Positions 1-8,537 of a stretch of DNA of 40,847 bases are shown in pieces. Position 1 is the stretch's first letter, and every line of letters begins with the position of its first letter. Position numbers and translations under genes: made by a program. This DNA is from Enhydrobacter aerosaccus (GTDB taxonomy: Bacteria > Pseudomonadota > Alphaproteobacteria > Reyranellales > Reyranellaceae): assembly GCA_903832005.1 (NCBI GenBank), contig CAIKZO010000140.1, positions 1-40,847 on the forward strand, in the 5' to 3' direction. The notes below the pieces were generated by a model, which was given only the letters and a program-made list of their open reading frames with translations, was not told where the DNA came from and made no database searches.

Positions 1-1
1 A

Positions 2-706
2 CTAAGGCTTCTTCGCCATGACGAAGGCCGACAGGCCGGCGAGGCGATTGACGGGGAACAGCGGCAATTCGGCCGCGCAGGCGAGTGACAGCAGGCCGTT
101 CACGATCGGGCCGTGCTTCTTGAGGCTGCTCCGGGGTTCAGTCGTGCCGCGGGTGGCGAGGCGGACGGCGGCGGCGAGTGGGAACACCGCGCCGAAGTAG
201 TAGGCGCCGTGCACGAGTTCGAGGCCCGCGTCGCGCATGGTCTTCTCGATGTCGGGCAGGCGATATCGCCGCTTATGCTCGAGGAAGACGTCGTGGCCAC
301 TCCACAGGAAGCGGAAGGCCGGCACCGTCACCAGGAAGTGCGCGCCGCTCGGCACCTTGTCGGCGTAGAGCTTCACCAGGCCGACGTCGTCGTCGACATG
401 CTCCAGCACGTCCATCATCAGCACGAGGTCGCAGTCGGTCGGGCCGATGTCGCGGCGGTAGCGCACCGGCTTGCCGGCGACGCTGTCGTCGCGGTCGGCG
501 GGATAGCCGATGTCGACGCACAGCGCCGACTGCGCGCCGCCTTCGGCCAGCAGATGACGCGAGAAGAAGCCCGAGCCCGCGCCGACGTCGAGCAGGCGCT
601 TGGGGGCAAGACGGCCGACCGCACGCCGGAGCGCCGCGGCCTTCGAGCGGTAATACCAGTGGTGGCCGATGTCGACCCCCAGGATGTCTTCTTCCTTCAG
701 ATCCAT
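2..706 (-). CDS. class I SAM-dependent methyltransferase
   Basis: A 234-residue methyltransferase of the small-molecule or lipid type (Methyltransf_11/23-like). Motif I reads LLDVGAGSG at residues 38-46, and the post-II region reads LMMDVLEHV at 96-104, the usual Rossmann SAM-binding pattern. The C-terminal third is hydrophobic (YYFGAVFPLAAAVRL and a final leucine-rich stretch), so membrane association is possible. The ATG at 706 is chosen because it overlaps the stop of the upstream glycosyltransferase as TGATG, which implies translational coupling; the frame is open further upstream, but that part lies inside the glycosyltransferase gene. The pairing with a GT2 enzyme suggests modification of a lipid-linked sugar or envelope lipid. 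The substrate cannot be read from the sequence. Confidence 0.85.
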   Translation of the reverse strand: MDLKEEDILGVDIGHHWYYRSKAAALRRAVGRLAPKRLLDVGAGSGFFSRHLLAEGGAQSALCVDIGYPADRDDSVAGKPVRYRRDIGPTDCDLVLMMDVLEHVDDDVGLVKLYADKVPSGAHFLVTVPAFRFLWSGHDVFLEHKRRYRLPDIEKTMRDAGLELVHGAYYFGAVFPLAAAVRLATRGTTEPRSSLKKHGPIVNGLLSLACAAELPLFPVNRLAGLSAFVMAKKP

Positions 707-1743
707 CAGGTGTTCGGACGCCGGGACTCGCCCTTTTCGTAGACGCCCTCGACGACATAGATCGGCCGGCCTTTGACCTCGAGGAAGAGGCGGCCGAGGT
801 ATTCGCCGACGATGCCGATCGACACGAGCTGGATGGCGCCCATCAGCAGCACGACGACCAGGAGCGAGGCATAACCCGGCGTGTCGACACCGAACAGCAG
901 CACGCGGCCCAGGATGAACAGTGCGTAGAGCACGGCCACGACCGCGATCACGACGCCGGTGTAGAACGACACACGGAGCGGCACGGTCGAAAAGCTCACC
1001 ACGCCGTCGAGCGCAAAGTTCCAGAGCCGCCACAGGTTGAACTTGCTCGATCCCGCGGCACGGCGCGGCCGTTCGTAGGGCACGCCGATGGCGTTGAAGC
1101 CGACCCAGGCGAACAGGCCCTTCATGAAGCGGTTGCGCTCAGGCAGCCGGCGCAGCACCTCGACGGCGCGGCGGTCGATCAGGCGGAAGTCGCCGACATT
1201 GGCCGGGATGCGCACCGGCGACATCGAATTGAAGGCCCAGTAGAACCAGCTCGCCGAAACGCGCTTGGCCAGAGTGTCGGTATCGCGTGCGCTGCGCACG
1301 CCGTAGACGATGTCGTAGCCTTCGCGCCAGCGCGCGATGAACGGCTTGAACAGGTCCGGCGGGTCCTGCAGGTCGATGTCCATCGGGATCAGGATGTCGC
1401 CCTGGGCCTGATCGATACCGGCGGTCAGCGCTGCTTCCTTGCCGAAATTGCGCGACAGGTTCACCACCTTGACCCGCGAATCGCGGGCGCTGCGGTCGAG
1501 CAGGTGGGCCAGCGTGTTGTCGCGCGAGCCGTCGTTCACGAACACGATCTCGAAACGCAGGCCTGCGCCGTCGAGATAGGGTTCGACCGCGTCGAGGAAG
1601 ATGTCGATCGACTCGTCCTCGTTGAAGACCGGCACGATCAGCGACAGCAGCGGGTCGGCCGGCCGGCGCCCACGCTGGGCGGCGAGTTGCCGGTCGAGGG
1701 CCGAAGCCGATGTTACAGGGGCCGAGAAGGACGAATCAGGCAC
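706..1743 (-). CDS. GT2 family membrane glycosyltransferase (GtrB/DPM1/ArnC-like)
   Basis: A 345-residue glycosyltransferase family 2 protein likely to transfer a sugar from a nucleotide donor to polyprenyl phosphate on the cytoplasmic face. The GT-A core shows VPVFNEDESI near residues 37-46, FVNDGSRDNT near 68-77, and the metal-binding DID at 122-124 followed by LQDPPD. Two transmembrane helices follow at about 259-284 and 291-315, with the charged GRPIYVVE tail typical of GtrB/YfdH and ArnC relatives. It starts with GTG at 1743, 25 nt after the carbonic-anhydrase-like gene, and its stop overlaps the start of the next methyltransferase by one base. It is probably the last-but-one gene of the five-gene minus-strand array starting with purB. 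The donor sugar is unknown. Confidence 0.88.
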   Translation of the reverse strand: MPDSSFSAPVTSASALDRQLAAQRGRRPADPLLSLIVPVFNEDESIDIFLDAVEPYLDGAGLRFEIVFVNDGSRDNTLAHLLDRSARDSRVKVVNLSRNFGKEAALTAGIDQAQGDILIPMDIDLQDPPDLFKPFIARWREGYDIVYGVRSARDTDTLAKRVSASWFYWAFNSMSPVRIPANVGDFRLIDRRAVEVLRRLPERNRFMKGLFAWVGFNAIGVPYERPRRAAGSSKFNLWRLWNFALDGVVSFSTVPLRVSFYTGVVIAVVAVLYALFILGRVLLFGVDTPGYASLLVVVLLMGAIQLVSIGIVGEYLGRLFLEVKGRPIYVVEGVYEKGESRRPNT

Positions 1744-1768
1744 GGACGGCAGTTTACACTATTAAGCG

Positions 1769-2308
1769 TCAGGTAACGACTTCGACCTTGCCGTTGAGAT
1801 CCATGATGCCCAGTTCGACCGGCAGGCCCGGATGGCGTTTCTGCGTCTCGGTGCGGAAAAGGTGCAATGCTTCGGTATGCATCGCGGTCTCGAAGTCCTT
1901 GTCCTTCTTGATGCGATCGCCGTAGGCGACGGCCGCGGCGCCGCAGTCGCGATGGGTAATGCCCACCATGCGCTTGACCTCATGGAGGTCCATGGAAATC
2001 TCGAGATTGTCCCAGAAGGTCTTGTGCCAGTCGGCGAACTTCGGCGCGACGACGCCGATCGGCCCACCGGCAATGTTGAACTGGCTATAGAGGTTCTGCC
2101 AGCCGCGGCTGGCCATGTAGACCCAGGTGTTGGTGGTGAAGCGCGGATCGATGCACTTCAACAACATCGCCTCGTAGCCGGTGTCGAGCGCCAATGCCGG
2201 CATCGTCGTCGTCGCGAGGGCGGCAGCGCCGGCGCCAAGTCCGAACAGGCGTCGCCGGGAGAAGGCGGCCATGCAGCCGCAGCTGCCGTGATGGATATGC
2301 TGGGTCAT
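1769..2308 (-). CDS. Tat-exported beta-carbonic-anhydrase-like protein
   Basis: A 179-residue protein with a twin-arginine signal (SRRRLFGLGAG, residues 17-27, then a hydrophobic stretch ending MPALA). The mature part keeps the beta-carbonic-anhydrase zinc and active-site pattern: C52-x-D54-x-R56 (CIDPRF) and H119-x-x-C122-G (HRDCG). Beta-CAs bind zinc through Cys-His-Cys and use the Asp-Arg dyad, so all key residues are present, but the domain is shorter than the usual 200-220 residues. Tat export suggests the metal is loaded in the cytoplasm and the protein works in the periplasm. Before the signal lies an unusual His/Cys-rich start (MTQHIHHGSCGC). The ATG overlaps the upstream hydratase stop by 4 nt (ATGA). 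Activity as a CO2 hydratase is inferred, not shown. Confidence 0.75.
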   Translation of the reverse strand: MTQHIHHGSCGCMAAFSRRRLFGLGAGAAALATTTMPALALDTGYEAMLLKCIDPRFTTNTWVYMASRGWQNLYSQFNIAGGPIGVVAPKFADWHKTFWDNLEISMDLHEVKRMVGITHRDCGAAAVAYGDRIKKDKDFETAMHTEALHLFRTETQKRHPGLPVELGIMDLNGKVEVVT

Positions 2309-3153
2309 CGAAAGATCGCCTTTCCTTGTTGGGCAAGTCCGCCCTGGGCATTGGCGATCCAGGTCGTGACGGCGCCGTCCGTGTCCTGGCGCGCCCCGAC
2401 CGTCAGCGCACTGCCGGCGAACACGGGAGAGAGCGCCCGGAACTCGAACGACCGCGCGATTTTGCCCGGGTTGGAACGGCGCGCAAGTTCGATCTGCAGC
2501 AGGCCCATCAACGGGCCGTGCACGATCAAGCCGGGATAGCCTTCAGTGCCTGTGACGTAAGGCTGATCGTAGTGGATGCGATGGCCGTTGAAGGTGAGCG
2601 CGGAGAAGCGGAACAGCAGCACTTCGTCGGTCGGCACCTTGCGCGACCAGGTGGCGTCGGCCGGAGCGGGCTTCGGTGGCCGCGCCTGCTCGCCGGGCTT
2701 GGCTGCCTCGCGATAAACGATGTCGTGCTCCTCGACCAGCGCGACGCCGCGCGGGCCGGAGATGTCGTGCTGTACGGTCACGAAGACCATCGATCCCGTC
2801 GAGCCGGACTTGGATTCGACGGATTTGATGGTCGAGACGCGCTTGATCGCGTCGCCGATCCGGATCGGCTCGCCATCGAACGAGAAGCGGCTGCCGGCCC
2901 ACATGCGCCGCGGCAGCGGCACCGGCGGCAGAAAGTCGCCGCGCTCGGGGTGACCGTCGGGACCGATCTTGGAAGCGCGCACGGCTTCAAGAAAATACAG
3001 CCAATGCCAAAGTGGCGGCAGGGCATCGCCCATCTTCGGCTCGGGATCGTCTGCGTCGAGCGTGGGACCCAGCGCGCGGGCGGGGAAGGGCGCCGCGAAA
3101 TCCTCGGCGACCTGGGTCTTGCCGATCCAGGTTTTGAGGTCGTCGGAAGACAT
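2305..3153 (-). CDS. MaoC-like/FAS1-type hot-dog acyl-CoA hydratase (mesaconyl-C4-CoA hydratase-like)
   Basis: A 282-residue double hot-dog protein of the family annotated as mesaconyl-C4-CoA or 3-methylfumaryl-CoA hydratase, related to HTD2. The N-terminal half carries the FAS1-like dehydratase domain (RMWAGSRFSF, GPRGVALVEEHDIVYRE). The C-terminal half has the catalytic hydratase loop NGHRIHYDQPYV followed by EGYPGLIVHGPL. It would hydrate an enoyl-CoA or dicarboxyl-CoA thioester in the cytoplasm. It lies 7 nt after purB and overlaps the carbonic-anhydrase-like gene by 4 nt, so it is almost certainly co-transcribed with both. The nearby purB and CA do not point to a pathway. The substrate is uncertain, while the fold assignment is firm. 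Confidence 0.82.
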   Translation of the reverse strand: MSSDDLKTWIGKTQVAEDFAAPFPARALGPTLDADDPEPKMGDALPPLWHWLYFLEAVRASKIGPDGHPERGDFLPPVPLPRRMWAGSRFSFDGEPIRIGDAIKRVSTIKSVESKSGSTGSMVFVTVQHDISGPRGVALVEEHDIVYREAAKPGEQARPPKPAPADATWSRKVPTDEVLLFRFSALTFNGHRIHYDQPYVTGTEGYPGLIVHGPLMGLLQIELARRSNPGKIARSFEFRALSPVFAGSALTVGARQDTDGAVTTWIANAQGGLAQQGKAIFR

Positions 3154-3160
3154 GGGCGGC

Positions 3161-4570
3161 CTACTTTCGCGCGAGTTGCCCGGCGAGGCCCGTGTAGGTC
3201 TCGGGGCGAAGCGTCCGGAGGTGCGCCTTTACGTCGGCAGAGACATCGAGACCGTCGATGAAGAGGGCGAAATCCGCCATCGTGACCTGCTTGCCGCGCG
3301 TGAGGGCTTTCAGTTTCTCATACGGCATCTCGACATTGGCGACGCGCAGCACCGTCTGAATCGCCTCGGCAAGAACTTCCGGATGCGTCGTCAGCGCCTC
3401 GCGCAAAGCCGCCTCGTTCACACTGATCTTGCCGAAGCCACGCAGCAGCGCGTGATCGCCGATCAGCGTGTGTGCAAACGCAGTGCCGAAGGTACGTGCC
3501 ACGGTCGAGTCCGAAAGATCGCGCTGCAGGCGTGAAATCGGCAGCTTTCTCGACAGATGCTCGAACAGCGCATTGGCGACGCCGAAGTTTCCTTCGGCAT
3601 TCTCGAAGTCGATCGGATTGACCTTGTGCGGCATGGCCGACGAGCCGATCTCGCCCTCTTTCGGCTTCTGCGTGACCCAACCGTCGGAGATGTAGCGCCA
3701 CACATCCTGCGCGAGGTCGATCAGGATGGTGTTGATGCGGCGCAGATTGTCGAACATCTCCGCAAACGTGTCGTGCGGTTCGATCTGCGTCGTCACTTCG
3801 TTGAGCGCGAGGCGCACCGAAGGTGTCTTGTCGATCGCAACCGTGTTCAGCCTCTCCGCAAAGGCGTGCGCGAAGGCCAGCCAATCCACCTGCGGCAAGG
3901 AAACCATCTGGGCGTTGTAGTTGGCGGTGGGCCCGCCCCACTTCACGAGGATGGAGCTGCTTCGGAGCGTCGCGACCTGTCGCTCGAGGCGGCGCGCGAA
4001 GACGTTCATTTCCTTGCCAAAGGTCGTCGGCGTCGCGCTCTGGCCGTGGGTGCGCGCGAGCATGGCAGTGTCGGCATGCGCCCGCGCGAAGCGAACGATC
4101 TCGGCCTGCACCTTCGCCAGCGCCGGCAGCATCACCGTTTCGAGCGCGCCGCGCAGGGCGAGCGCGTGGGCCGTGCTGTTCACGTCCTCCGACGTCAGGG
4201 CAAAATGCACCCACTCGAGCACGTCGACGAGGCTGGAATCCTTGAGCTTGAGCTTGATGAAATATTCGACCGCCTTCACGTCATGGTTGGTCGCGGGGAC
4301 GCCGCCATGACCTTCGCGCTCGAACTTCCGGATAAGCTGGGCGTCGTCGATCGATATCTGCGGCAGCGCGCGCAGCAGCGTCTTTTCGCCTTCCGTGAGC
4401 GGGCGTATCCCGACGCCCTTGGTCTCCGACAGGGCCACGAGATATTCGCACTCGACGGTGACGCGCATCTTCATGAGCGCGTATTCGCTGAAATATTCCA
4501 CAAGAGGTACGGACGTGCTGCGGTACCGGCCGTCGACGGGGCTTATGGCGGTCAGAGAATCGAGGATCAT
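3161..4570 (-). CDS. purB: adenylosuccinate lyase, E. coli-type
   Basis: A 469-residue adenylosuccinate lyase, which cleaves SAICAR and adenylosuccinate to release fumarate in purine synthesis. The start (SLTAISPVDGRY) and the whole alignment follow the E. coli PurB subfamily, not the shorter Bacillus-type enzyme that begins MIxRYSR. Visible sites are TSEDVN near 126-131, the catalytic-acid loop ARTHGQSATPTT (H174), TQIEPHD near 261-267, and the flexible signature loop GSSAMPHKVNP at 309-319 with the catalytic serine. Relative to E. coli there are small inserts (EGHGGVP near 86-92 and about 14 residues near 246-259). It is the first gene of the minus-strand array, divergent from the HAD gene with only 52 bp between them. 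No other purine genes are nearby. Confidence 0.93.
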   Translation of the reverse strand: MILDSLTAISPVDGRYRSTSVPLVEYFSEYALMKMRVTVECEYLVALSETKGVGIRPLTEGEKTLLRALPQISIDDAQLIRKFEREGHGGVPATNHDVKAVEYFIKLKLKDSSLVDVLEWVHFALTSEDVNSTAHALALRGALETVMLPALAKVQAEIVRFARAHADTAMLARTHGQSATPTTFGKEMNVFARRLERQVATLRSSSILVKWGGPTANYNAQMVSLPQVDWLAFAHAFAERLNTVAIDKTPSVRLALNEVTTQIEPHDTFAEMFDNLRRINTILIDLAQDVWRYISDGWVTQKPKEGEIGSSAMPHKVNPIDFENAEGNFGVANALFEHLSRKLPISRLQRDLSDSTVARTFGTAFAHTLIGDHALLRGFGKISVNEAALREALTTHPEVLAEAIQTVLRVANVEMPYEKLKALTRGKQVTMADFALFIDGLDVSADVKAHLRTLRPETYTGLAGQLARK

Positions 4571-4622
4571 TAGCGGCTTTTAGCGCCGTTACCCCGCGAT
4601 TGCCATGTTAAGAAGTAGGACA

Positions 4623-5432
4623 ATGACGCCTCTTTCCGAGTGCCCCAAGGCCACTCTGGCCGCCATCAAGGGCGTACTGACCGACATCGACGAGACCGTC
4701 TCGACCGACGGTCGGCTGACGCCCGAGGCCTATGCCGCGCTGGCGGCGTTGCGGCAGGCCGGGCTGCTGGTGATTCCCGTCACCGGCCGGCCGGCGGGCT
4801 GGTGCGATATGATCGCCCGCTTCTGGCCGGTCGATGCCGTGGTGGGCGAGAACGGCGCCTTCTGGATGTGGCACGACAAGAATGCCGCCACCGGGGCCCA
4901 CAAGCTGCGGACCCGCTTCATCCAGTCCGACGCCGAGCGCGCCGAGGACCGCCGCCGCCTGGAAGCAGTCCGCCGCGACGTGCTGCGCGAGGTGCCAGGA
5001 TGCGCCATCGCCTCCGACCAGCCTTACCGCCTGGCCGATCTCGCCGTCGATTTTTGCGAAGACGTGCCGGCGCTGCCGGCCGAAGATGTCGGCCGCATTG
5101 TCGAGGTCTTCGAGCGCCACGGCGCCACGGCCAAGATCAGCTCGATCCACGTCAACGGCTGGTTCGGCGCCTACGACAAGCTCACGACCAGCAAGACGAT
5201 GATGGCCGAGCTATTCGGCGTCGACCTCGCGCGCGACGCCGCGGCCTACGTCTTCTCGGGAGATTCACCCAACGACTCGCCGATGTTCGGCTTCTTTCCC
5301 AACGCCGTGGGCGTGGCTAACGTCGCAGGCTTCGCAGACCGGCTGGCGCATAAGCCGCGCTGGATCACAGGGGCGCGCTCAGGCGCGGGCTTCGTCGAAC
5401 TGGCAAACGCGCTGATCCACGCCAGACGCTGA
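4623..5432 (+). CDS. HAD-IIB family phosphatase
   Basis: A 269-residue haloacid-dehalogenase-superfamily hydrolase of the Cof/type IIB class. Motif I is DIDET (D21, D23), motif II is the VTGRPAGW region, and motif IV is SGDSPNDSPMF with the metal-binding acids. The cap (about residues 90-190) is the alpha/beta C2B type, so a small sugar or phospho-sugar substrate is likely. The ATG at 4623 is preferred because AGAAGTAGGA lies directly upstream, while the ATG at 4605 (six residues longer) has no ribosome-binding site. It is divergent from purB and 11 nt ahead of the MarC-family gene. The exact substrate is unknown. Confidence 0.85.
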   Translation: MTPLSECPKATLAAIKGVLTDIDETVSTDGRLTPEAYAALAALRQAGLLVIPVTGRPAGWCDMIARFWPVDAVVGENGAFWMWHDKNAATGAHKLRTRFIQSDAERAEDRRRLEAVRRDVLREVPGCAIASDQPYRLADLAVDFCEDVPALPAEDVGRIVEVFERHGATAKISSIHVNGWFGAYDKLTTSKTMMAELFGVDLARDAAAYVFSGDSPNDSPMFGFFPNAVGVANVAGFADRLAHKPRWITGARSGAGFVELANALIHARR

Positions 5433-5443
5433 GGGGGAGACGC

Positions 5444-6085
5444 ATGCACACATCTTTCGCGCATGATTTCGTCTACGAATTCGTCACCTTGTTCGTGATC
5501 CTCGATCCGATCGCGACGGTTCCGATCTTCCTGATCGCCACGGCCGGGCTCGCGCGAAAAGACTCGCTCAAGGTCGCGTTCTACGCGGTGAGCGTGGCTT
5601 TCGCCGTTCTGGTCGTCTCCATTTCCGGTGGCCAGTTCCTGCTTGAGGCGCTGCATATCCCAATGCCGGCCTTCCAACTCGCGGGATCGCTCATCCTTCT
5701 GCTGTTCGGGCTGAAGATGGTGGTGGGCGCCCTCAACGAGGAAGTGCGCGCGCTGCCTGCCGACTACACGCTGTTCGAGCGCGCGGTCTATCCGCTCGCC
5801 CTTCCGGGGATCGCGGGCGCGGGTGCGATCCTCACCGTCGTCCTGCTGACCGACAACAACACCCGTGCCCTGATCGAGCAGGTGCAGACTATCGGCGAAC
5901 TGGCGTTGTGCCTGGTGATCTTCTTCGGCCTGTATGCCGCTGCCTCGCAGCTCTTTCGTTTCCTCGGCCGCTCCGGTGTCGAGATCGTGAGCCGCGTGTT
6001 CGGGCTCGTGCTGTGCAGCATTGCCGTGAACGGCCTGATCACGGCGATCAAGTTGAGCTTCGGTTTGGCGACGCTGTCGCATTAG
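5444..6085 (+). CDS. MarC family (UPF0056) inner-membrane protein
   Basis: A 213-residue polytopic membrane protein with about six hydrophobic helices and the MarC signatures: FVILDPIATVPIF near the N-terminus, FQLAGSLILLLFGLKM, and the PLALPGIAGAGAILTVVLL loop. The family is widespread; its transport function is not established, and the old link with multiple antibiotic resistance has not held up. A strong GGGGGAGA ribosome-binding site lies just upstream of the ATG, 11 nt after the HAD gene, so the two are probably one transcript. The stop overlaps by 4 nt the stop of the convergent secreted-protein gene, which leaves no room for a terminator between them. Confidence 0.9.
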   Translation: MHTSFAHDFVYEFVTLFVILDPIATVPIFLIATAGLARKDSLKVAFYAVSVAFAVLVVSISGGQFLLEALHIPMPAFQLAGSLILLLFGLKMVVGALNEEVRALPADYTLFERAVYPLALPGIAGAGAILTVVLLTDNNTRALIEQVQTIGELALCLVIFFGLYAAASQLFRFLGRSGVEIVSRVFGLVLCSIAVNGLITAIKLSFGLATLSH

Positions 6086-6705
6086 GGCGGGTCGGCGACA
6101 ACCAACGACTGGAAGTGGGTGATGCTGTCGGCCTGGCTCCAGACGCCGACCGGCCCCGGCATCGGCAGGCCGGCATCGGTCACGCTGAACAGCGACTTGT
6201 CGTCGAGGAAGATTTCGAAGCGGTCCCTTTTGGCCACGACACGCAAGGCGTGTTGCTCGCCCACGCTCACCGGGACCTTCTTGTTGCCGAGCTCGGCGCG
6301 CCGTCCTCCGGCCATGCGATAGAACCGCACCGTGTTGTCGAGCGAACTCGCCTTGATGACGTAGTAGTCGCTGCCGCTCTGCGCGCGCAGCACCAGACCA
6401 GCGGCCTGTTCATGTGTGCCGGAGACGATCTTGAAGCGCAGCGTCGCATCGACGTCGCGGGCGATCGTTTGCGTCGAGATGCAGAGCGGGAAACGGAGAT
6501 CGGTGGCATCGCCCGCCGTCTCGGCCAACGCCCACCCGCCCAGTGCCGCCTTGTCGGGCACGGCTTCCCAGCGCGACGCGCGACCCACGCCGGTCTGGCC
6601 CTGGGTGCAGGCGATCTTGCCGTCGGACGTCGTGAGCGGCGCCACGAGCTGCGCTTCAGCCGGCGTGGCGAGGACGAAAAGAACGAGGAAAAGCAGGCAT
6701 CGCAT
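6082..6705 (-). CDS. secreted protein with LamG/DUF1080-like beta-sandwich
   Basis: A 207-residue protein with a Sec signal peptide (MRCLLFLVLFVLATPAEA, cleavage before Q19). The mature part resembles concanavalin/laminin-G-type domains of the DUF1080 class: a DATLRFKIVSG strand, then GLVLRAQSGSDYYVIKA, NTVRFYRM, HALRVVAKRDRFEIFLDD and PGPVGVWSQADS near the end. Such domains usually bind glycans, but the binding surface cannot be judged here. It is divergent from the FAH-family gene (101 bp between starts) and overlaps the MarC gene tail to tail. A function beyond extracytoplasmic ligand binding would be a guess. Confidence 0.7.
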   Translation of the reverse strand: MRCLLFLVLFVLATPAEAQLVAPLTTSDGKIACTQGQTGVGRASRWEAVPDKAALGGWALAETAGDATDLRFPLCISTQTIARDVDATLRFKIVSGTHEQAAGLVLRAQSGSDYYVIKASSLDNTVRFYRMAGGRRAELGNKKVPVSVGEQHALRVVAKRDRFEIFLDDKSLFSVTDAGLPMPGPVGVWSQADSITHFQSLVVADPP

Positions 6706-6806
6706 GGATTGATCCTAGCAAATCGCGGCGCGCTTGACCGCCGCTGCGGGAGGGAGGAGTTTACGCCCCGTCGAGATTTCTAACGATTCCTGAGGGGGGA
6801 AGTTCA

Positions 6807-7679
6807 ATGCGTCTTTGCACCATCAATAGCGGCGGAAAGCCGGCCGTGGGCGTCAAGATGGGCGACGGCAAGGTCGTCGACCTCTCCAAGCAGATGCCGC
6901 GCGGACCGAAGTCGGTTGTCGAGATCCTGGCCGGCGGCAAGAAGGTCCAGCAGGCGGTGCTCAAGGCCTGCGGCAAGCCCAAGAAGGGCGCCACGGTGTC
7001 GGAGAAGTCGGCCAAGTACCTGTGCCCGATCCCCGCGCCGGGCAAGATCCTGTGCATCGGCCTGAACTATCGCAAGCATGCCGAGGAGACCGGCAGCCCG
7101 ATCCCGACCTATCCCGTGGTCTTCACGCGCTTCGACAACACGCTGGTGCCGCACAACGGCAAGATGCTGTCGACGACCCATTCCGAGCAGTACGATTGGG
7201 AAGCCGAGCTCACCATCGTGATCGCCAAGAAGTGCCGCAACGTGCCGAAGGACAAGGCGCTGACGGTGATCGGCGGCTATGCCTGCTTCAACGACGGCTC
7301 GATCCGCGACTGGCAGCGCAAGTCGGGCGGCCAGTTCACGCTCGGCAAGAACTTCGACGCCACCGGCGGCTTCGGCCCCGACGTCGTGACGCCGGACGAG
7401 CTGCCGCCGGGCGCGGCGCCGCTGCGCATCACCACGCGCGTTAATGGCGTCACGATGCAGGACAGCAACACCGACGACCTGATCTTCGACGTGCCGACGC
7501 TGGTGCACGAGCTCACCAAGGTCATGACGCTCAATCCGGGCGACATCATCATCACCGGCACGCCGTCGGGCGTGGCGATGGCGCGCACGCCGCCGAACTG
7601 GCTGAAGCCGGGCGACGTCTGCGAGGTCGAGATCGAGAAGATCGGCATCCTGCGCAATCCGATCGCGCAAGGCGCCTAA
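6807..7679 (+). CDS. fumarylacetoacetate hydrolase family protein
   Basis: A 290-residue FAH-superfamily enzyme (hydrolase, isomerase or decarboxylase of 2-oxo acids). The N-terminal lid domain is followed by the catalytic domain, starting ILCIGLNYRKHAEE. Metal-binding acids are visible as E132-x-E134 (WEAELTIV), with the acidic FNDGSIRDWQ segment and the end motif GDIIITGTPSGVA. A GAGGGGGGAA ribosome-binding site precedes the ATG. It lies 15 nt before a TauD-type dioxygenase, so the two may act in one catabolic route in which the dioxygenase makes a keto acid that this enzyme cleaves; this is inference from position only. Confidence 0.88.
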   Translation: MRLCTINSGGKPAVGVKMGDGKVVDLSKQMPRGPKSVVEILAGGKKVQQAVLKACGKPKKGATVSEKSAKYLCPIPAPGKILCIGLNYRKHAEETGSPIPTYPVVFTRFDNTLVPHNGKMLSTTHSEQYDWEAELTIVIAKKCRNVPKDKALTVIGGYACFNDGSIRDWQRKSGGQFTLGKNFDATGGFGPDVVTPDELPPGAAPLRITTRVNGVTMQDSNTDDLIFDVPTLVHELTKVMTLNPGDIIITGTPSGVAMARTPPNWLKPGDVCEVEIEKIGILRNPIAQGA

Positions 7680-7694
7680 GCCGCAGGAGGCGTC

Positions 7695-8537
7695 ATGGCC
7701 TACGAAACCGTCGAGGTCCGCAAGACCGAAGGGTGCGGTGCCGAAGTCCTCGGCATCGACCTCCGGGCCATGACCAACCGCCAGTGGGACGAGGTGCAGC
7801 GCGCCTTCGCCGAGCACGGGGTGATCTTCTTCCGCGACCAGAAGCTCACGCCCGAGCAGCACATCGAGTTCGCGCGCCGCTGGGGCGCGATCGACATCAA
7901 CCGCTACTTCCCGCCGGTTTCCGGCTATCCGGAGATCGCCGAGGTCCGCAAGGAGCCCGAGGCGAAGAAGAACATCGGCGAGCGCTGGCACACCGATCAC
8001 ACCTACGACCAGATTCCCGCCATGGGCTCGATCCTGGTGGCGCGCGAGCTGCCGTCCAAGGGCGGCGACACGATGTTCGCCGACATCTACCGCGCCTTCG
8101 AGTCTTTGTCGGACGGTCTCAAGGACATGCTGCGCGGCCTGCGCGCGGTGCATTCGTCGGCGCACCGGTTTGGCGCCCAGGCGCAGGCCAAGCACGGCAA
8201 CGAACTTGGCTTCCGCAATGCCGACAAGGTGGGCGACGTGATCCATCCCGTCGTGATCCGCCATCCGCTGAGCGGCCGCGAGGCGCTCTATGTGAACGGC
8301 GACTTCACGCTTCACTTCGAAGGCTGGAGCGTCGAGGACAGCCAGCCGGTACTCGACCATCTCTATGCCCACGCCACGCGGCCCGAGTTCACCAGCCGCT
8401 TCCAGTGGCGCGACGGATCGATCGCCTTCTGGGACAACCGAGCCACCTGGCACAGCGCCCAGAACGACTATCACGGCGAGCGCCGGTTGATGCACCGCAT
8501 CACGGTGGCCGGCTGCGCGCTGGAGCCCGCCGCCTAG
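7695..8537 (+). CDS. TauD/TfdA family Fe(II)/2-oxoglutarate dioxygenase
   Basis: A 280-residue non-haem iron dioxygenase. The facial triad is clear: H99-x-D101 in WHTDHTY and the distal H253 in RATWHSAQND, followed by the 2-oxoglutarate-binding arginine region GERRLMHR. Members hydroxylate taurine, phenoxyacetates, sulfate esters, carnitine and other small molecules, and the specificity here is not recognisable. A CAGGAGG ribosome-binding site follows the FAH gene, so the pair is an operon. Its stop overlaps by 4 nt the stop of the convergent flavoprotein gene. Confidence 0.9.
   Translation: MAYETVEVRKTEGCGAEVLGIDLRAMTNRQWDEVQRAFAEHGVIFFRDQKLTPEQHIEFARRWGAIDINRYFPPVSGYPEIAEVRKEPEAKKNIGERWHTDHTYDQIPAMGSILVARELPSKGGDTMFADIYRAFESLSDGLKDMLRGLRAVHSSAHRFGAQAQAKHGNELGFRNADKVGDVIHPVVIRHPLSGREALYVNGDFTLHFEGWSVEDSQPVLDHLYAHATRPEFTSRFQWRDGSIAFWDNRATWHSAQNDYHGERRLMHRITVAGCALEPAA

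Noticed and set aside
2..1033. Longer version of the first methyltransferase, starting at 1033
   Set aside because: The extra 109 residues are an Arg-rich out-of-frame read of the glycosyltransferase; the methyltransferase begins at the coupled ATG at 706.
6804..8495. A 563-codon minus-strand frame over the FAH and TauD genes
   Set aside because: Spans two real genes with intact catalytic motifs; a composition shadow.
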